From positions 1-64,000 of the forward strand of contig CANQTF010000007.1 of NCBI GenBank assembly GCA_947626745.1: a stretch of DNA of 64,000 nucleotides. Reading direction: 5' to 3'. The DNA is from an uncultured Lachnospiraceae bacterium (GTDB lineage Bacteria > Bacillota > Clostridia > Lachnospirales > Lachnospiraceae). A program made the position numbers and the translations under genes. The notes under the pieces are model-generated. The model saw only the letters and a program-made list of their open reading frames with translations, was not told the origin of the DNA and searched no databases. This document shows, one piece after another, positions 7,843 to 16,385 of this stretch (within the stretch, counting starts at the first letter, position 1; each line of letters begins with the position of its first letter).

Positions 7843-8796
7843 ATGAGCGGAACATTGAACAAGACGGATAAGATCTATGTGGCCGGACACAGAGGGCTGG
7901 TCGGCAGCGCCATTGTGCGGAATCTGGAGGCGAAGGGGTATACCAATATCGTCGGCAGGACGCACAGCGAGCTGGATCTGACGGATCAGCGGGCCGTCAG
8001 GGATTTTTTTGAGGCGGAGCGACCGGAAGCGGTGGTGCTGGCGGCGGCGAAGGTGGGCGGCATCAATGCGAACAACACGACGCCGGCGGAGTTTGCCTAT
8101 GAAAATATGCAGATACAGTGTAACGTCATCAAGTGTTGTCACGATTATCATGTGAAAAAGCTGCTGTTTCTCGGAAGCACCTGTATCTATCCCAGAATGG
8201 CGCCGCAGCCCATACCGGAGGACGCGCTCCTGACCGGGCCTCTGGAGGAGACGAACGAAGCCTACGCGATCGCCAAGATCTCCGGACTGGAGATGTGCAA
8301 ATTTTATAAGAGGCAGTATGGGGACGATTTCATCAGTTGTATGCCGACCAATCTCTACGGGCCGCATGACAACTATGATCTGTCGGGCTCTCATGTCATG
8401 CCCGCAATGATCCGCAAGTTCCATGAGGCCAAGGTAAAGGGAGAGCCGTCGGTGGAGCTGTGGGGCACCGGCACACCGCTTCGGGAGTTCCTCTATGTGG
8501 ACGATATGGCGGACGCCTGTGTGTTTTTACTGGAAAATTACAGCGGCGAGCAGCATGTGAATATCGGCACGGGCAAGGAGATCACTATCAAAGAGCTTGC
8601 TGAGACGGTGCGCAGCGTTGTGGGATATCGGGGTGAGATCGTGTGGAATAAGGATATGCCGGACGGTACGCCGCGCAAGCTGACAGATGTCACGAAGCTG
8701 CACGGATTGGGCTGGCATCACAAGGTCGATCTTGAGGAAGGCGTCCGTCTTGCCTACGATTGGTTTCGTGAAAACGCCGACTGCGCGCGGCTCTAG
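7843..8796 (+). CDS. fcl: GDP-L-fucose synthase
   Basis: A 317-residue SDR epimerase/reductase that turns GDP-4-keto-6-deoxymannose into GDP-L-fucose. Visible: [10 protein letters not shown], the AAAKVGGI strand, FLGSTCIYP, the Tyr-x3-Lys pair in AYAIAK, and the C-terminal [10 protein letters not shown] block, all typical of the Fcl/WcaG family. The chosen ATG (MSGT) follows GGAGAGAG; an upstream in-frame start at 7819 is less likely. No terminator is evident between this gene and the promoter of the next unit. gmd and fcl together give a complete GDP-mannose to GDP-fucose route. Confidence 0.95.
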   Translation: MSGTLNKTDKIYVAGHRGLVGSAIVRNLEAKGYTNIVGRTHSELDLTDQRAVRDFFEAERPEAVVLAAAKVGGINANNTTPAEFAYENMQIQCNVIKCCHDYHVKKLLFLGSTCIYPRMAPQPIPEDALLTGPLEETNEAYAIAKISGLEMCKFYKRQYGDDFISCMPTNLYGPHDNYDLSGSHVMPAMIRKFHEAKVKGEPSVELWGTGTPLREFLYVDDMADACVFLLENYSGEQHVNIGTGKEITIKELAETVRSVVGYRGEIVWNKDMPDGTPRKLTDVTKLHGLGWHHKVDLEEGVRLAYDWFRENADCARL

Positions 8797-8810
8797 GCGA
8801 TAACTTACAA

Positions 8811-8839
8811 TTTACATCTTGGGGATTATCTGCTATGAT
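8811..8839 (+). promoter_or_regulatory. Promoter of the Spo0A-C-like gene
   Basis: TTTACA (8811-8816) and TATGAT (8834-8839) are 17 bp apart, and the -10 has an upstream TGC (extended -10). The gene starts about 60 bp downstream behind an AAAAGGAG site. Confidence 0.7.
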
Positions 8840-8898
8840 TAAGTTATGCAATAGAACTACACATATAGTAAGATGCGCAAAAAAGGAGTAAAAAGGGA

Positions 8899-9279
8899 AT
8901 GGTACAAGAAAATATTTTGTCCAGACAGGAACTGGAACAGGCAATCTCCGGTTTCATGTTGGAACTGGGCATACCTGCGCATTTGAGGGGCTATCAGTAC
9001 CTAAGAAGTGCGGTAGAGATGTGTACGAAGGACATGGAGCTGGTCGGCAGCGTCACAAAGCTGCTGTATCCGGACCTGGCGAAGCTGTACAAGACCACGG
9101 ACCAAAAGATCGAGCGTGCGATCAGGAATGCCATCGAGGTATCGTGGGAGCGGGGAAACAGCGCACTGTTTGAGCAGCTGTTCGGCTACTGCAATTCCAA
9201 TGAGTACAGCAGACCGACAAACAGTGAGTATATTGCAGCGGTAGCGGATCACATACGTCTGAAATACGGACTGTTATGA
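8899..9279 (+). CDS. Stand-alone Spo0A C-terminal-domain DNA-binding protein
   Basis: A 126-residue protein that consists almost only of the Spo0A effector domain. Typical parts are visible in order: an LGIPAHLRGYQYLR block, a K-L-L-Y-P-x-L-A-K-x-Y motif, and the recognition helix region V-E-R-A-I-R-N-A-I-E-like (KIERAIRNAIEVSW), then the RPTNSEYIAAVADHIRL end. No receiver domain precedes it, so it should not be controlled by phosphorylation in the way Spo0A is. It has its own promoter and terminator and lies between the fucose genes and the large glycan operon. A role as local transcription regulator is inferred. Confidence 0.88.
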   Translation: MVQENILSRQELEQAISGFMLELGIPAHLRGYQYLRSAVEMCTKDMELVGSVTKLLYPDLAKLYKTTDQKIERAIRNAIEVSWERGNSALFEQLFGYCNSNEYSRPTNSEYIAAVADHIRLKYGLL

Positions 9280-9285
9280 CCGCCG

Positions 9286-9319
9286 AAAAGGGGAAGAGAG
9301 ACGTCTCTTCCTTTTTTTG
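9286..9319 (+). terminator. Rho-independent terminator of the Spo0A-C-like gene
   Basis: A perfect 8-bp stem (9292-9299 with 9304-9311), a 4-nt loop, seven T, and A-rich sequence before the stem lie just after the stop codon. Confidence 0.85.
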
Positions 9320-9327
9320 TTCAGATA

Positions 9328-9336
9328 TGATAAAAT
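9328..9336 (+). promoter_or_regulatory. Candidate extended -10 promoter of the 9.4-21.6 kb operon
   Basis: TGATAAAAT (TGn plus a -10 at 9331-9336) lies just past the terminator and about 40 bp before the first gene of the operon. The -35 region overlaps the terminator T run and is poor, so the call rests on position and the extended -10. Confidence 0.4.
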
Positions 9337-9376
9337 ATCTAATATCCATAATCAGAGGAAAGGTGCGGTAATCTGC

Positions 9377-10306
9377 GTGAAGCTGCTTAGTGTGATAGTG
9401 CCCTGTTATAACGAGCAAGAGAATGTGAAAGACTTTTATGAGGAGTTGTTCAAAAACGCCGCCTTTTTTCAGGAAAAAGACATTGCGGTGGAACTTCTCT
9501 ATATAGACGACGGCTCCCGGGATAAGACCGCCGATGAAGTCAGAAAGCTGCACGGGCAGGACGAGCGGGTACACCTGTTATCCTTCTCCAGAAATTTCGG
9601 CAAGGAGGCGGCCATCTATGCCGGGCTGCAGAAAGCGAAGGGCGATCTGGTGGTGTTGATGGACGCCGATCTGCAGGATCCGCCTTCGCTGCTCCCCGAA
9701 ATGTACGGCTATATTGAGGAGGGATACGACTCCGTGGCGACACGGCGCGTCACCAGAAAGGGAGAGCCTGTCATCCGTTCTTTTTTTGCGCGGATGTTTT
9801 ACCGTCTCATGCACAGGATATCCAAAACGGAGATCGTGGACGGCGCCAGAGATTACAGGCTGATGACGAGGAAAGTCGTGGATGCGGTCCTCGCCATGAC
9901 GGAATACAATCGGTTTACCAAGGGGATCTTGGGCTGGGTCGGCTATGAGACGAAGTGGCTGGAATATGAGAATGTGGCGCGCAACAAGGGAGAGACAAAG
10001 TGGTCGTTCTGGAAGCTCTTCCGCTATTCGTTGGAGGGGATCGTCGCATTTTCCACGCTCCCGCTTACCGTGGCGGCGGTCATGGGGGCATTCTTCTGCG
10101 CGCTCGCTTTTGTTATGATCATAGTGATCATTGTGAAGACGCTGATATTTGGCGATCCCACTTCCGGCTGGCCTTCTCTCGTGTGCATTATCCTGCTTGT
10201 AAGCGGCGTGCAGCTGTTTTGTCTCGGCATAGTGGGACAGTATCTGTCCAAGACTTATATGGAAGTGAAGAAAAGACCTATCTATCTTGTGAAAGAGGAT
10301 TTTTAG
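9377..10306 (+). CDS. GtrB/DPM1-like polyprenyl-phosphate glycosyltransferase (GT2)
   Basis: A 309-residue GT2 enzyme of the kind that loads a sugar from a nucleotide donor onto undecaprenyl phosphate at the inner membrane face. Visible: SVIVPCYNE at the N-terminus, YIDDGSRDKT, SRNFGKEAA, the DXD-type MDADLQDP, a K-G-E-T-K-W motif before the membrane part, and two C-terminal membrane segments (about residues 220-290). The GTG at 9377 is chosen because it directly precedes the first beta strand and has AGAGGAAAGG upstream; it could start slightly differently. It opens the operon and abuts the next GT2 gene. A product would feed the GT-C proteins in the locus. Confidence 0.88.
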   Translation: MKLLSVIVPCYNEQENVKDFYEELFKNAAFFQEKDIAVELLYIDDGSRDKTADEVRKLHGQDERVHLLSFSRNFGKEAAIYAGLQKAKGDLVVLMDADLQDPPSLLPEMYGYIEEGYDSVATRRVTRKGEPVIRSFFARMFYRLMHRISKTEIVDGARDYRLMTRKVVDAVLAMTEYNRFTKGILGWVGYETKWLEYENVARNKGETKWSFWKLFRYSLEGIVAFSTLPLTVAAVMGAFFCALAFVMIIVIIVKTLIFGDPTSGWPSLVCIILLVSGVQLFCLGIVGQYLSKTYMEVKKRPIYLVKEDF

Positions 10307-11155
10307 ATGTCTGAGTTGGTCAGTATTATTGTGCCGGTGTATCGGGCCGAAGCCTATATTGCCGAAACGATAGCGATGGTGATAAGCCAGACTTATAGGA
10401 ATTGGGAGCTGATACTGATAGACGACTGCTCGCCGGACGGCAGCGTCGAAGCGGTCCGGCGCATGCTGGACCGATATGAGCGCCGCAGCCTGAGCGCCGG
10501 AAAGCAGAGCGGTCATGAGCGGGAGCTGTGGCAGGACGTCCGTTCGGCGGAGGAATATACCGACGGCACGGGAAGGCGGATCGTGCTTGTCTGCAAGAAG
10601 GAAAACGGCGGCGCTGCGGCGGCGCGCAATACCGGTCTGGACATGACGCAGGGGAGATACGTCGCTTTTCTGGATGCGGATGACGTCTGGCTTCCGGAGA
10701 AGCTGGAGCGGGAACTGCATTTCATGGAGGAGAGGCGGGCGGGCTTTGTCTTTACGGCCTATGAGTTTGGCGATGAACAGGCAAGACCCACCGGCAAGGT
10801 GGTTCATGTGCCGCCGCGGCTGGTCTACAGAAAAGCGCTTTCGCGGACGATTATCTTCACGACAACGGTGCTGCTCGACAAAGAGCGTGTTCCGGTGCAG
10901 ATGATGCGCATGCCGTCGGTGGAAAGCGAAGATACGGCCACCTGGTGGCAGATCCTTCGTGCGGGGTATACGGCATACGGTCTGGACGAGACGCTTGCGG
11001 TCTACCGCAGACCTCCCGGATCGCTGTCCTCCAACAAATTTGCGGCGATGAGGCGTATCTGGCATTTGTACCGCAGACAGGAAAAATTATCCGTGATTTC
11101 CAGCGCGCGCTATTTTGTCTTATGGGCATACCGGGCGACCGTCAGAAGGCTGTAG
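10307..11155 (+). CDS. Glycosyltransferase family 2
   Basis: A 282-residue cytosolic GT-A transferase. The N-terminal SIIVPVYRAE, LIDDCSPDGS, an N-G-G-A-A-A-A-R-N-x-G motif and the metal-binding FLDADDVW are all present. The ATG follows the previous stop codon without a gap, so translation is probably coupled. An insertion of about 30 residues lies between the second motif and the AARNTG motif. Donor and acceptor cannot be deduced; it probably extends the repeat unit started by the transferase downstream. Confidence 0.88.
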   Translation: MSELVSIIVPVYRAEAYIAETIAMVISQTYRNWELILIDDCSPDGSVEAVRRMLDRYERRSLSAGKQSGHERELWQDVRSAEEYTDGTGRRIVLVCKKENGGAAAARNTGLDMTQGRYVAFLDADDVWLPEKLERELHFMEERRAGFVFTAYEFGDEQARPTGKVVHVPPRLVYRKALSRTIIFTTTVLLDKERVPVQMMRMPSVESEDTATWWQILRAGYTAYGLDETLAVYRRPPGSLSSNKFAAMRRIWHLYRRQEKLSVISSARYFVLWAYRATVRRL

Positions 11156-11181
11156 TCCGGGAGCCTGAACGAGGTGTGATT

Positions 11182-12558
11182 ATGAAGCGGATAGAATCAT
11201 TGAAAAGACTTATCATACTGCAGCTATCCCTGATCGGCTTGCTCTTCCACACGGCGATCTATGCGTATTTTTGGTTTCAGGAATACTATCCGTTCCTGAG
11301 ATTTCACGGGAAAGCGAATTTTTTCTTCAAGGGGCATGTCCTTATTATCCTGATCTATTTTGTGCTGCTCTTTTTCTTCGCGAGCACATACGGCGTATTA
11401 AAGATTGGTTATCTGAAACCCACAGATGTCTTTATCTCCGAGTTTTTTGCGCTGCTGTTCGCGAATGTGATCTCTTATTTCCAGATCTCCCTGATGGCGA
11501 ACTGGGTGGTGAAGGTCAGGCCCATTGCGCTGACGATGTTGATACAGACGGTATTCTCGATCGTGTGGGTGTTCGTGTGCAACACTTGTTATTACAGGGT
11601 CTTTCCGCCCCGCAATATCCTGATCGTCCACGGGGAGCGGCCCATAGATGATATCGTGGCCAAGTTCAGGTCACGCAGGGAAAAATATAAGATCGGCAAG
11701 AGCATCAACATATCGGCGGGCGTGGACGCGGTCAAAAAGGAGATCGTAAATGGTTACGGCGCGGTCGTGTTGTGGGACATTCCCGTGGCGGACAGAAACT
11801 GTCTGCTCAAATACTGTTACAGCCGTTCCATCCGCGTCTACATGATGCCGAAGATATCCGACGTTCTGGTCAAAGGCGCGGATCAGCTTCATCTCTTTGA
11901 TACGCCGATCTATCTGACGAGGGAGTATGCGCTCAAGGTGGAGCAGCGCATTGCCAAGCGGCTGATCGACCTGATCTGTTCCGTCCTCCTGCTTGTCGTC
12001 GCCTCGCCCTTTATGCTGCTCACGGCGATAGCGATCAAGCTGTATGACGGCGGGCCGGTCTTCTATAGGCAGGTCAGATGTACAATAGGACGCCGGGAGT
12101 TTTATATCCTGAAATTCCGCAGCATGAAGGTGGACGCTGAGAAGGACGGTGTGGCGAGACTCGCCGCCAAAAACGACTCGCGGATCACGCCTGTGGGCCG
12201 GATCATCCGCGCTGCCAGGATCGATGAGCTGCCGCAGCTTCTGAATATCTTAAAGGGGGACATGTCTTTTATCGGGCCGCGTCCGGAGCGTCCGGAGATC
12301 ATCGACCAGTATATGGAGGAGATGCCGGAGTTCGCCTTCCGCATGAAAGTGAAGGCCGGACTTGCGGGCTATGCGCAGGTGTACGGCAAGTATAATACGA
12401 CGCCGTATGACAAGCTGAAGCTGGATCTGACATACATCGAGCAGTATTCCGTGTGGCTGGATCTGAAGCTGATGCTTCTCACGCTGAAGATACTGATCAG
12501 GCCGGAGAGCACGGAGGGCGTGGACAGCACGCAGACGACGGCGCTGAAGAAAGGTTAG
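11182..12558 (+). CDS. WbaP/WcaJ-type initiating phosphoglycosyltransferase
   Basis: A 458-residue polyprenyl glycosylphosphotransferase that moves a sugar phosphate from a nucleotide sugar to undecaprenyl phosphate, starting repeat-unit synthesis. The N-terminal part has four or five membrane segments (residues ~10-150), then a soluble linker domain. The C-terminal catalytic part begins after a membrane-inserted helix at about 265-290 and shows GGPVFYRQVR, LKFRSM, the IDELPQLLNILKGDMS block and FIGPRPERP. The start ATG at 11182 is preferred to the long upstream reading, which overlaps the preceding gene. It is 3 bp from the Wzz-like gene. A second, PglC-type initiator lies at 54350. Confidence 0.93.
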   Translation: MKRIESLKRLIILQLSLIGLLFHTAIYAYFWFQEYYPFLRFHGKANFFFKGHVLIILIYFVLLFFFASTYGVLKIGYLKPTDVFISEFFALLFANVISYFQISLMANWVVKVRPIALTMLIQTVFSIVWVFVCNTCYYRVFPPRNILIVHGERPIDDIVAKFRSRREKYKIGKSINISAGVDAVKKEIVNGYGAVVLWDIPVADRNCLLKYCYSRSIRVYMMPKISDVLVKGADQLHLFDTPIYLTREYALKVEQRIAKRLIDLICSVLLLVVASPFMLLTAIAIKLYDGGPVFYRQVRCTIGRREFYILKFRSMKVDAEKDGVARLAAKNDSRITPVGRIIRAARIDELPQLLNILKGDMSFIGPRPERPEIIDQYMEEMPEFAFRMKVKAGLAGYAQVYGKYNTTPYDKLKLDLTYIEQYSVWLDLKLMLLTLKILIRPESTEGVDSTQTTALKKG

Positions 12559-12561
12559 CAC

Positions 12562-13545
12562 ATGCAGGAGATCAAATATGCCGATGCGGGCATGGATATG
12601 AAAAGAATACTGCTCTGTTTTATGCGCAGACTGTGGATCGTGCCGCTTGCCGCCGCCATAGGCGCGCTGGCAGGATTTCTGATCTATGAGGCGGCGCGTG
12701 TCGTGCCGGAATCGGAGCGGGAATACAGGGCGGTGGCGAAGGTGTATCTGGACTTCGCGCCGGACGAGACGGGCGAAGTCTATCAGGCTTACAACGGGTA
12801 TACATGGAATGATCTGATGACCACGGATCCCATACTCGATGTGACGATGCGCTATCTGCCGCAGGATTACACCAAGGAAGAAGTCGCGGCGGCCACAAAG
12901 GCTGAGATCCTGTCGGATCTGCGGCTTCTGACGATCACGGTGACCGCACATGACAGGGAACGGTGCGGCGCTATCCTCGAAGCGACGGGCCGGTCGCTTG
13001 CGGAGCGCGGTGAAACGGCGAAGGAATTCCGCAAGATAGAGGTGATCCGGAACACGGAGCCGGCGCTTGTCGTGGCGGATTCCAGAACGCTGCAGGCGGT
13101 GCTTGTCGGGATCGTCGCGGCGGCGGCGCTTGCGCTGTTGGGCATGATGTTTTATTATGTGCTGGACGACAGGATCTTGGTGGCGAACGATCTGAAACAG
13201 GTGACGGACGCGCCGTTTGTGGGCTATGCCGGCGCGGGAGAGCGCTGGAACGGCGCATACGAGGACGATTTGGCATATCTGGCCGGACAGATCGGAAAAC
13301 TCAGCGTTCTTACCGTCAGACAGAGCGAGATGATACCGCAGGAGAAGTGGCGTGAGTTATGCGAAGCGGACGGCGTGGTCGTGACGGTGGAAGGCGGCAG
13401 GGTCCACGCGGCGTTTCTCGGATACATGATCGGGGAACTCAGTCTCAGGGGCTGCCGCCTGGCCGGGATCGCCATAAGCGGTGCGGACGAAGGCTTCCTG
13501 CGCAGATATTATGGACGCGCGATCGGCGGAAAAAACAGAGGGTAA
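12562..13545 (+). CDS. Wzz-like chain-length/co-polymerase protein with a degenerate C-terminal domain
   Basis: A 327-residue protein with two membrane segments (about 20-40 and 175-200) around an extracytoplasmic loop, which is the Wzz/YveK (PCP) topology. The loop contains YRAVAKVYLD, similar to the first strand of Wzz domains. After the second membrane segment there is ~125 residues of cytosolic domain with the outline of the BY-kinase fold, but no Walker A P-loop and no Tyr cluster can be found, so it is probably not a kinase. It lies between the initiating transferase and a GT, with an EpsG-type polymerase one gene further on, and would control polymer length. Confidence 0.75.
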   Translation: MQEIKYADAGMDMKRILLCFMRRLWIVPLAAAIGALAGFLIYEAARVVPESEREYRAVAKVYLDFAPDETGEVYQAYNGYTWNDLMTTDPILDVTMRYLPQDYTKEEVAAATKAEILSDLRLLTITVTAHDRERCGAILEATGRSLAERGETAKEFRKIEVIRNTEPALVVADSRTLQAVLVGIVAAAALALLGMMFYYVLDDRILVANDLKQVTDAPFVGYAGAGERWNGAYEDDLAYLAGQIGKLSVLTVRQSEMIPQEKWRELCEADGVVVTVEGGRVHAAFLGYMIGELSLRGCRLAGIAISGADEGFLRRYYGRAIGGKNRG

Positions 13546-13547
13546 CA

Positions 13548-14354
13548 ATGAAGATACAGTTATTGGTCTCGGCGGTGGATCAGGACGCTGCCGCTTTGGT
13601 TGGGCAGATGCATATACGGACTGACGCGGTCCTGGCGGTTCAGTGCGATCACTACGGCTATGGGGAGATCACGGACGGCGGCCACAGGATCCAAGTATTC
13701 TCCATGCCCGAGCGCGGCGTGGGCCTGAGCCGCAACACGGCGCTGCTGCATGCGAGCGGAGACGTCTGCGTCTTCTCGGACGAGGATATCGTATTGGCCG
13801 AGGACTACGAGCGGCAGATCGCGGCCGCATACGAGGAACTGCCGGACGCGGATATGATACTTTTTAACATGAAGGTCGCGCCCGCCAGACGGACTTACTG
13901 GAACGAGGATATTCACAGGATCGGCAGCCGCAATTACGGCCGATATCCGGCATACAGCATCACGGCGAAGCTGGAGTCTTTGCGCCGCGCCAATGTTTAC
14001 TATTCGCTGCTTTTCGGCGGCGGCGCCCGATACAGCAACGGGGAGGACAGCCTTTTTCTCAGGGACTGCGTGCGCGCCGGATTGAAGATATATTCCCACA
14101 CCGCCTGTATCGGGGAGGAGACGGAGCGGGAATCCACGTGGTTCAGCGGCTACCATGAGAAATTTTTTCGGGACAGGGGCGTGTTGTATCATTATCTGTA
14201 CGGACGTCTGGCGCTGCCGCTGGCATATCGTTTTCTGTGGGTTCACAGGCGGGAGATGTGCAGGGAGATTCCGGTCAGGCGCGCGTATGCGCTGATGCGG
14301 GACGGTGTGCGCGAGGCAAGGCTGGGCGTCAGAAAGGATAGCGGCAGTCGATGA
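13548..14354 (+). CDS. Glycosyltransferase family 2-like protein
   Basis: A 268-residue putative GT-A enzyme. It starts with IQLLVSAV, has a VGLSRNTALLHASGD block and an FSDEDI motif in the place of the DXD, and an ED in YSNGEDSLF that could be the catalytic base. The first nucleotide-binding loop (DDGS-type) is not evident, so it is a diverged family member. The ATG at 13548 sits 2 bp after the previous stop. Its own stop overlaps the start of the polymerase gene. Confidence 0.75.
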   Translation: MKIQLLVSAVDQDAAALVGQMHIRTDAVLAVQCDHYGYGEITDGGHRIQVFSMPERGVGLSRNTALLHASGDVCVFSDEDIVLAEDYERQIAAAYEELPDADMILFNMKVAPARRTYWNEDIHRIGSRNYGRYPAYSITAKLESLRRANVYYSLLFGGGARYSNGEDSLFLRDCVRAGLKIYSHTACIGEETERESTWFSGYHEKFFRDRGVLYHYLYGRLALPLAYRFLWVHRREMCREIPVRRAYALMRDGVREARLGVRKDSGSR

Positions 14355-15478
14355 TTCTGTATATCACGGTGGCAGCGGTAACGGCGCTGCTTGCGGGCAT
14401 GGTGAATAACCGTCCGGTCACACGACCGTATAGAACGACAAGGCAGCAGATGTGCAATCGGGTCTGTTTACTGTCGATCTTTCTGATCCTGTTTGCGCTG
14501 TCTGCATGCAGACTGAATGTCGGAAACGATTATGCGAAATATGTGGAGTTCATGCATCTTGTCAACTGCGATGCCTATGTGCCGACAGAGATCGGATTCA
14601 ATCTGCTTGTCAAGGTGATCTACGGCCTGTCAGGATTTGAGAATTATCTTCTCGTGTTTGCGGTGTACGCTTTTGTCACGCTCTGGTTTTTCCTGCGGGC
14701 GATGTATGAGCAGAGCGATGATTTCCCGCTGACATTTTTCCTGTTTATGGCGCTGGGGTATTATTTTCAGACGTTCAGCACGGTGCGCTATTATCTGGCG
14801 CTGGCGGTGGCGCTCTATGCCATGAAATTCGCGCTGCGCAGACAGTGGGGCAGATTTCTTGTCCTGATCCTGTTAGGGTCGGCTTTTCACAAGTCGCTTC
14901 TGGTCGTGATACCGCTCTACTTTCTGGCATCGTTGCCTTGGAAGAGGTGGCAGCTTGTCTTGGCGGGGCTGTTTTGTACGACTTTCCTCTTCTTTCAGGA
15001 TTTCTATCTGAAAGTGGTGGTGTTCCTGTATCCGACTTATGAGGGAACGGAATATCTGGAGGGCGGAACGAGTTATATCAATATCGCGCGCTGTGCGGCG
15101 GTGCTGCTCTTTGCGGGTCTGGTGCGGTATATGCGGAAAAGGACGGCGGCTGCGGATGCAGATGACGATCGGCGTTTCCGGTTCTTTTTCTATCTGAATC
15201 TGGGTGCGCTTGCGCTGTATATATTCTGTTCGTTTCTGCCGATCATATCGAGGATCGGTTACTATCTGACGGTGAGCCATATCCTGTTCTTGCCGATGCT
15301 GCTGAAAGAGGTGGAGAGCGAGCGGCTGAGAAAGCTGTTCCGGGCCGGTATCCTTCTGGCGGCGGTATGCTATTTTGCCGTTTACATGAGCCGCGCAGGG
15401 GACGACGGCGTTTTGCTTTTGCCGTACAAGACGTTCTTTTTTAACGATATGGTCAATATCCTGTCCGATGTGAACTGA
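14351..15478 (+). CDS. EpsG-family polysaccharide polymerase
   Basis: A 375-residue integral membrane protein with about ten membrane segments. It matches the EpsG/Wzy-type pattern: after the second segment it has the block C-R-x-N-V-G-N-D-Y-x-x-Y, then E-x-G-F-N-L-L near residue 85, a central YFQTFSTVRYYLALAVALYA segment, and AFHKSLLVVIP, where the His is typical of the family. It should join lipid-linked repeat units outside the membrane. ATG overlaps the previous stop by 4 bp. Together with the Wzz-like protein it implies Wzy-type assembly, although no Wzx (MATE-type) flippase is seen in the window. Confidence 0.88.
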   Translation: MILYITVAAVTALLAGMVNNRPVTRPYRTTRQQMCNRVCLLSIFLILFALSACRLNVGNDYAKYVEFMHLVNCDAYVPTEIGFNLLVKVIYGLSGFENYLLVFAVYAFVTLWFFLRAMYEQSDDFPLTFFLFMALGYYFQTFSTVRYYLALAVALYAMKFALRRQWGRFLVLILLGSAFHKSLLVVIPLYFLASLPWKRWQLVLAGLFCTTFLFFQDFYLKVVVFLYPTYEGTEYLEGGTSYINIARCAAVLLFAGLVRYMRKRTAAADADDDRRFRFFFYLNLGALALYIFCSFLPIISRIGYYLTVSHILFLPMLLKEVESERLRKLFRAGILLAAVCYFAVYMSRAGDDGVLLLPYKTFFFNDMVNILSDVN

Positions 15479-15527
15479 CGGAGGAGCTGCCGCCGTGGGG
15501 CTGCGGTGCGCAAATAGGAGAGTGGAA

Positions 15528-16367
15528 ATGACTTTCAGTATTATCATCGTGTGCCTGAACGCGGGGGATAAACTGCATGAGACGATAGAGAGTATCCGGC
15601 GGCAGACGGAGCGGGATTATGAGATCGTCATCAAGGACGGCGGATCCGAGGACGAGGTGACGAGAGCGTATCTTGACGAGTATGCAGACGAGGCGGCACA
15701 GGCCGGGGAAGAGACCCTGGCCGGGCGCGTCAGAGTGTACCGCAGCCGGGATACAGGCATCTATGACGCCATGAATCAGGCCGTGCGGTATGTGCGGGGC
15801 GACTATGTCTTTTTTCTGAATTGCGGGGATCGCCTGTATGACGAGGAGGTGCTCGCGCGGGTGAAGGAACGGATCCTGCGGCTCGGCGGCGGTACGGTGA
15901 AACGGCGGTATATCCTCTATGGCGATATCCACGAGTGCAGGACCGGCGCGACAGTGAAGTCCAATCCGGTGATCGACGACTTTGCGTGCTACCGCAATCT
16001 GCCCTGTCATCAGGCGTGCTTCTATGACGTTTCGCTGCTGCGGGACAAGAGCTTTGATACCGCTTATACGGTGCGGGCGGATTACGAACATTTTCTTTGG
16101 TGTTATTATCAGGGCGGTGCAGCGACGGAGTACGTGCCGGTCACGGTGGCGTTCTATGAGGGCGGCGGTTTTTCCGAGACGAAGGAAAATGCGGCGAAGT
16201 CGAAGCGGGAGCACAGGGAGATCACGGGCAGATATATGCCAGCGGATAAGGTGCGGAAATATCGGTTCATCATGCTGCTGACCCTCGCGCCGCTCAGGAC
16301 TTGGCTCGCCGGCAACCCGGTCACGGCAGGGATATATCAGACGATCAAGAGGAAACTGTATCACTGA
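15528..16367 (+). CDS. Glycosyltransferase family 2 (WcaA-like)
   Basis: A 279-residue GT-A enzyme. It starts FSIIIVCLNAGD and shows VIKDGGSED and DTGIYDAMNQAV, a block typical of the WcaA-like branch of GT2, then FLNCGD in place of DXD, and CHQACFYD further on. The ATG at 15528 has TAGGAGAGTGG upstream. About 50 bp separate it from the polymerase gene. Acceptor and donor unknown. Confidence 0.88.
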   Translation: MTFSIIIVCLNAGDKLHETIESIRRQTERDYEIVIKDGGSEDEVTRAYLDEYADEAAQAGEETLAGRVRVYRSRDTGIYDAMNQAVRYVRGDYVFFLNCGDRLYDEEVLARVKERILRLGGGTVKRRYILYGDIHECRTGATVKSNPVIDDFACYRNLPCHQACFYDVSLLRDKSFDTAYTVRADYEHFLWCYYQGGAATEYVPVTVAFYEGGGFSETKENAAKSKREHREITGRYMPADKVRKYRFIMLLTLAPLRTWLAGNPVTAGIYQTIKRKLYH

Positions 16368-16385
16368 GAGAAGATGGAGGAAAAT

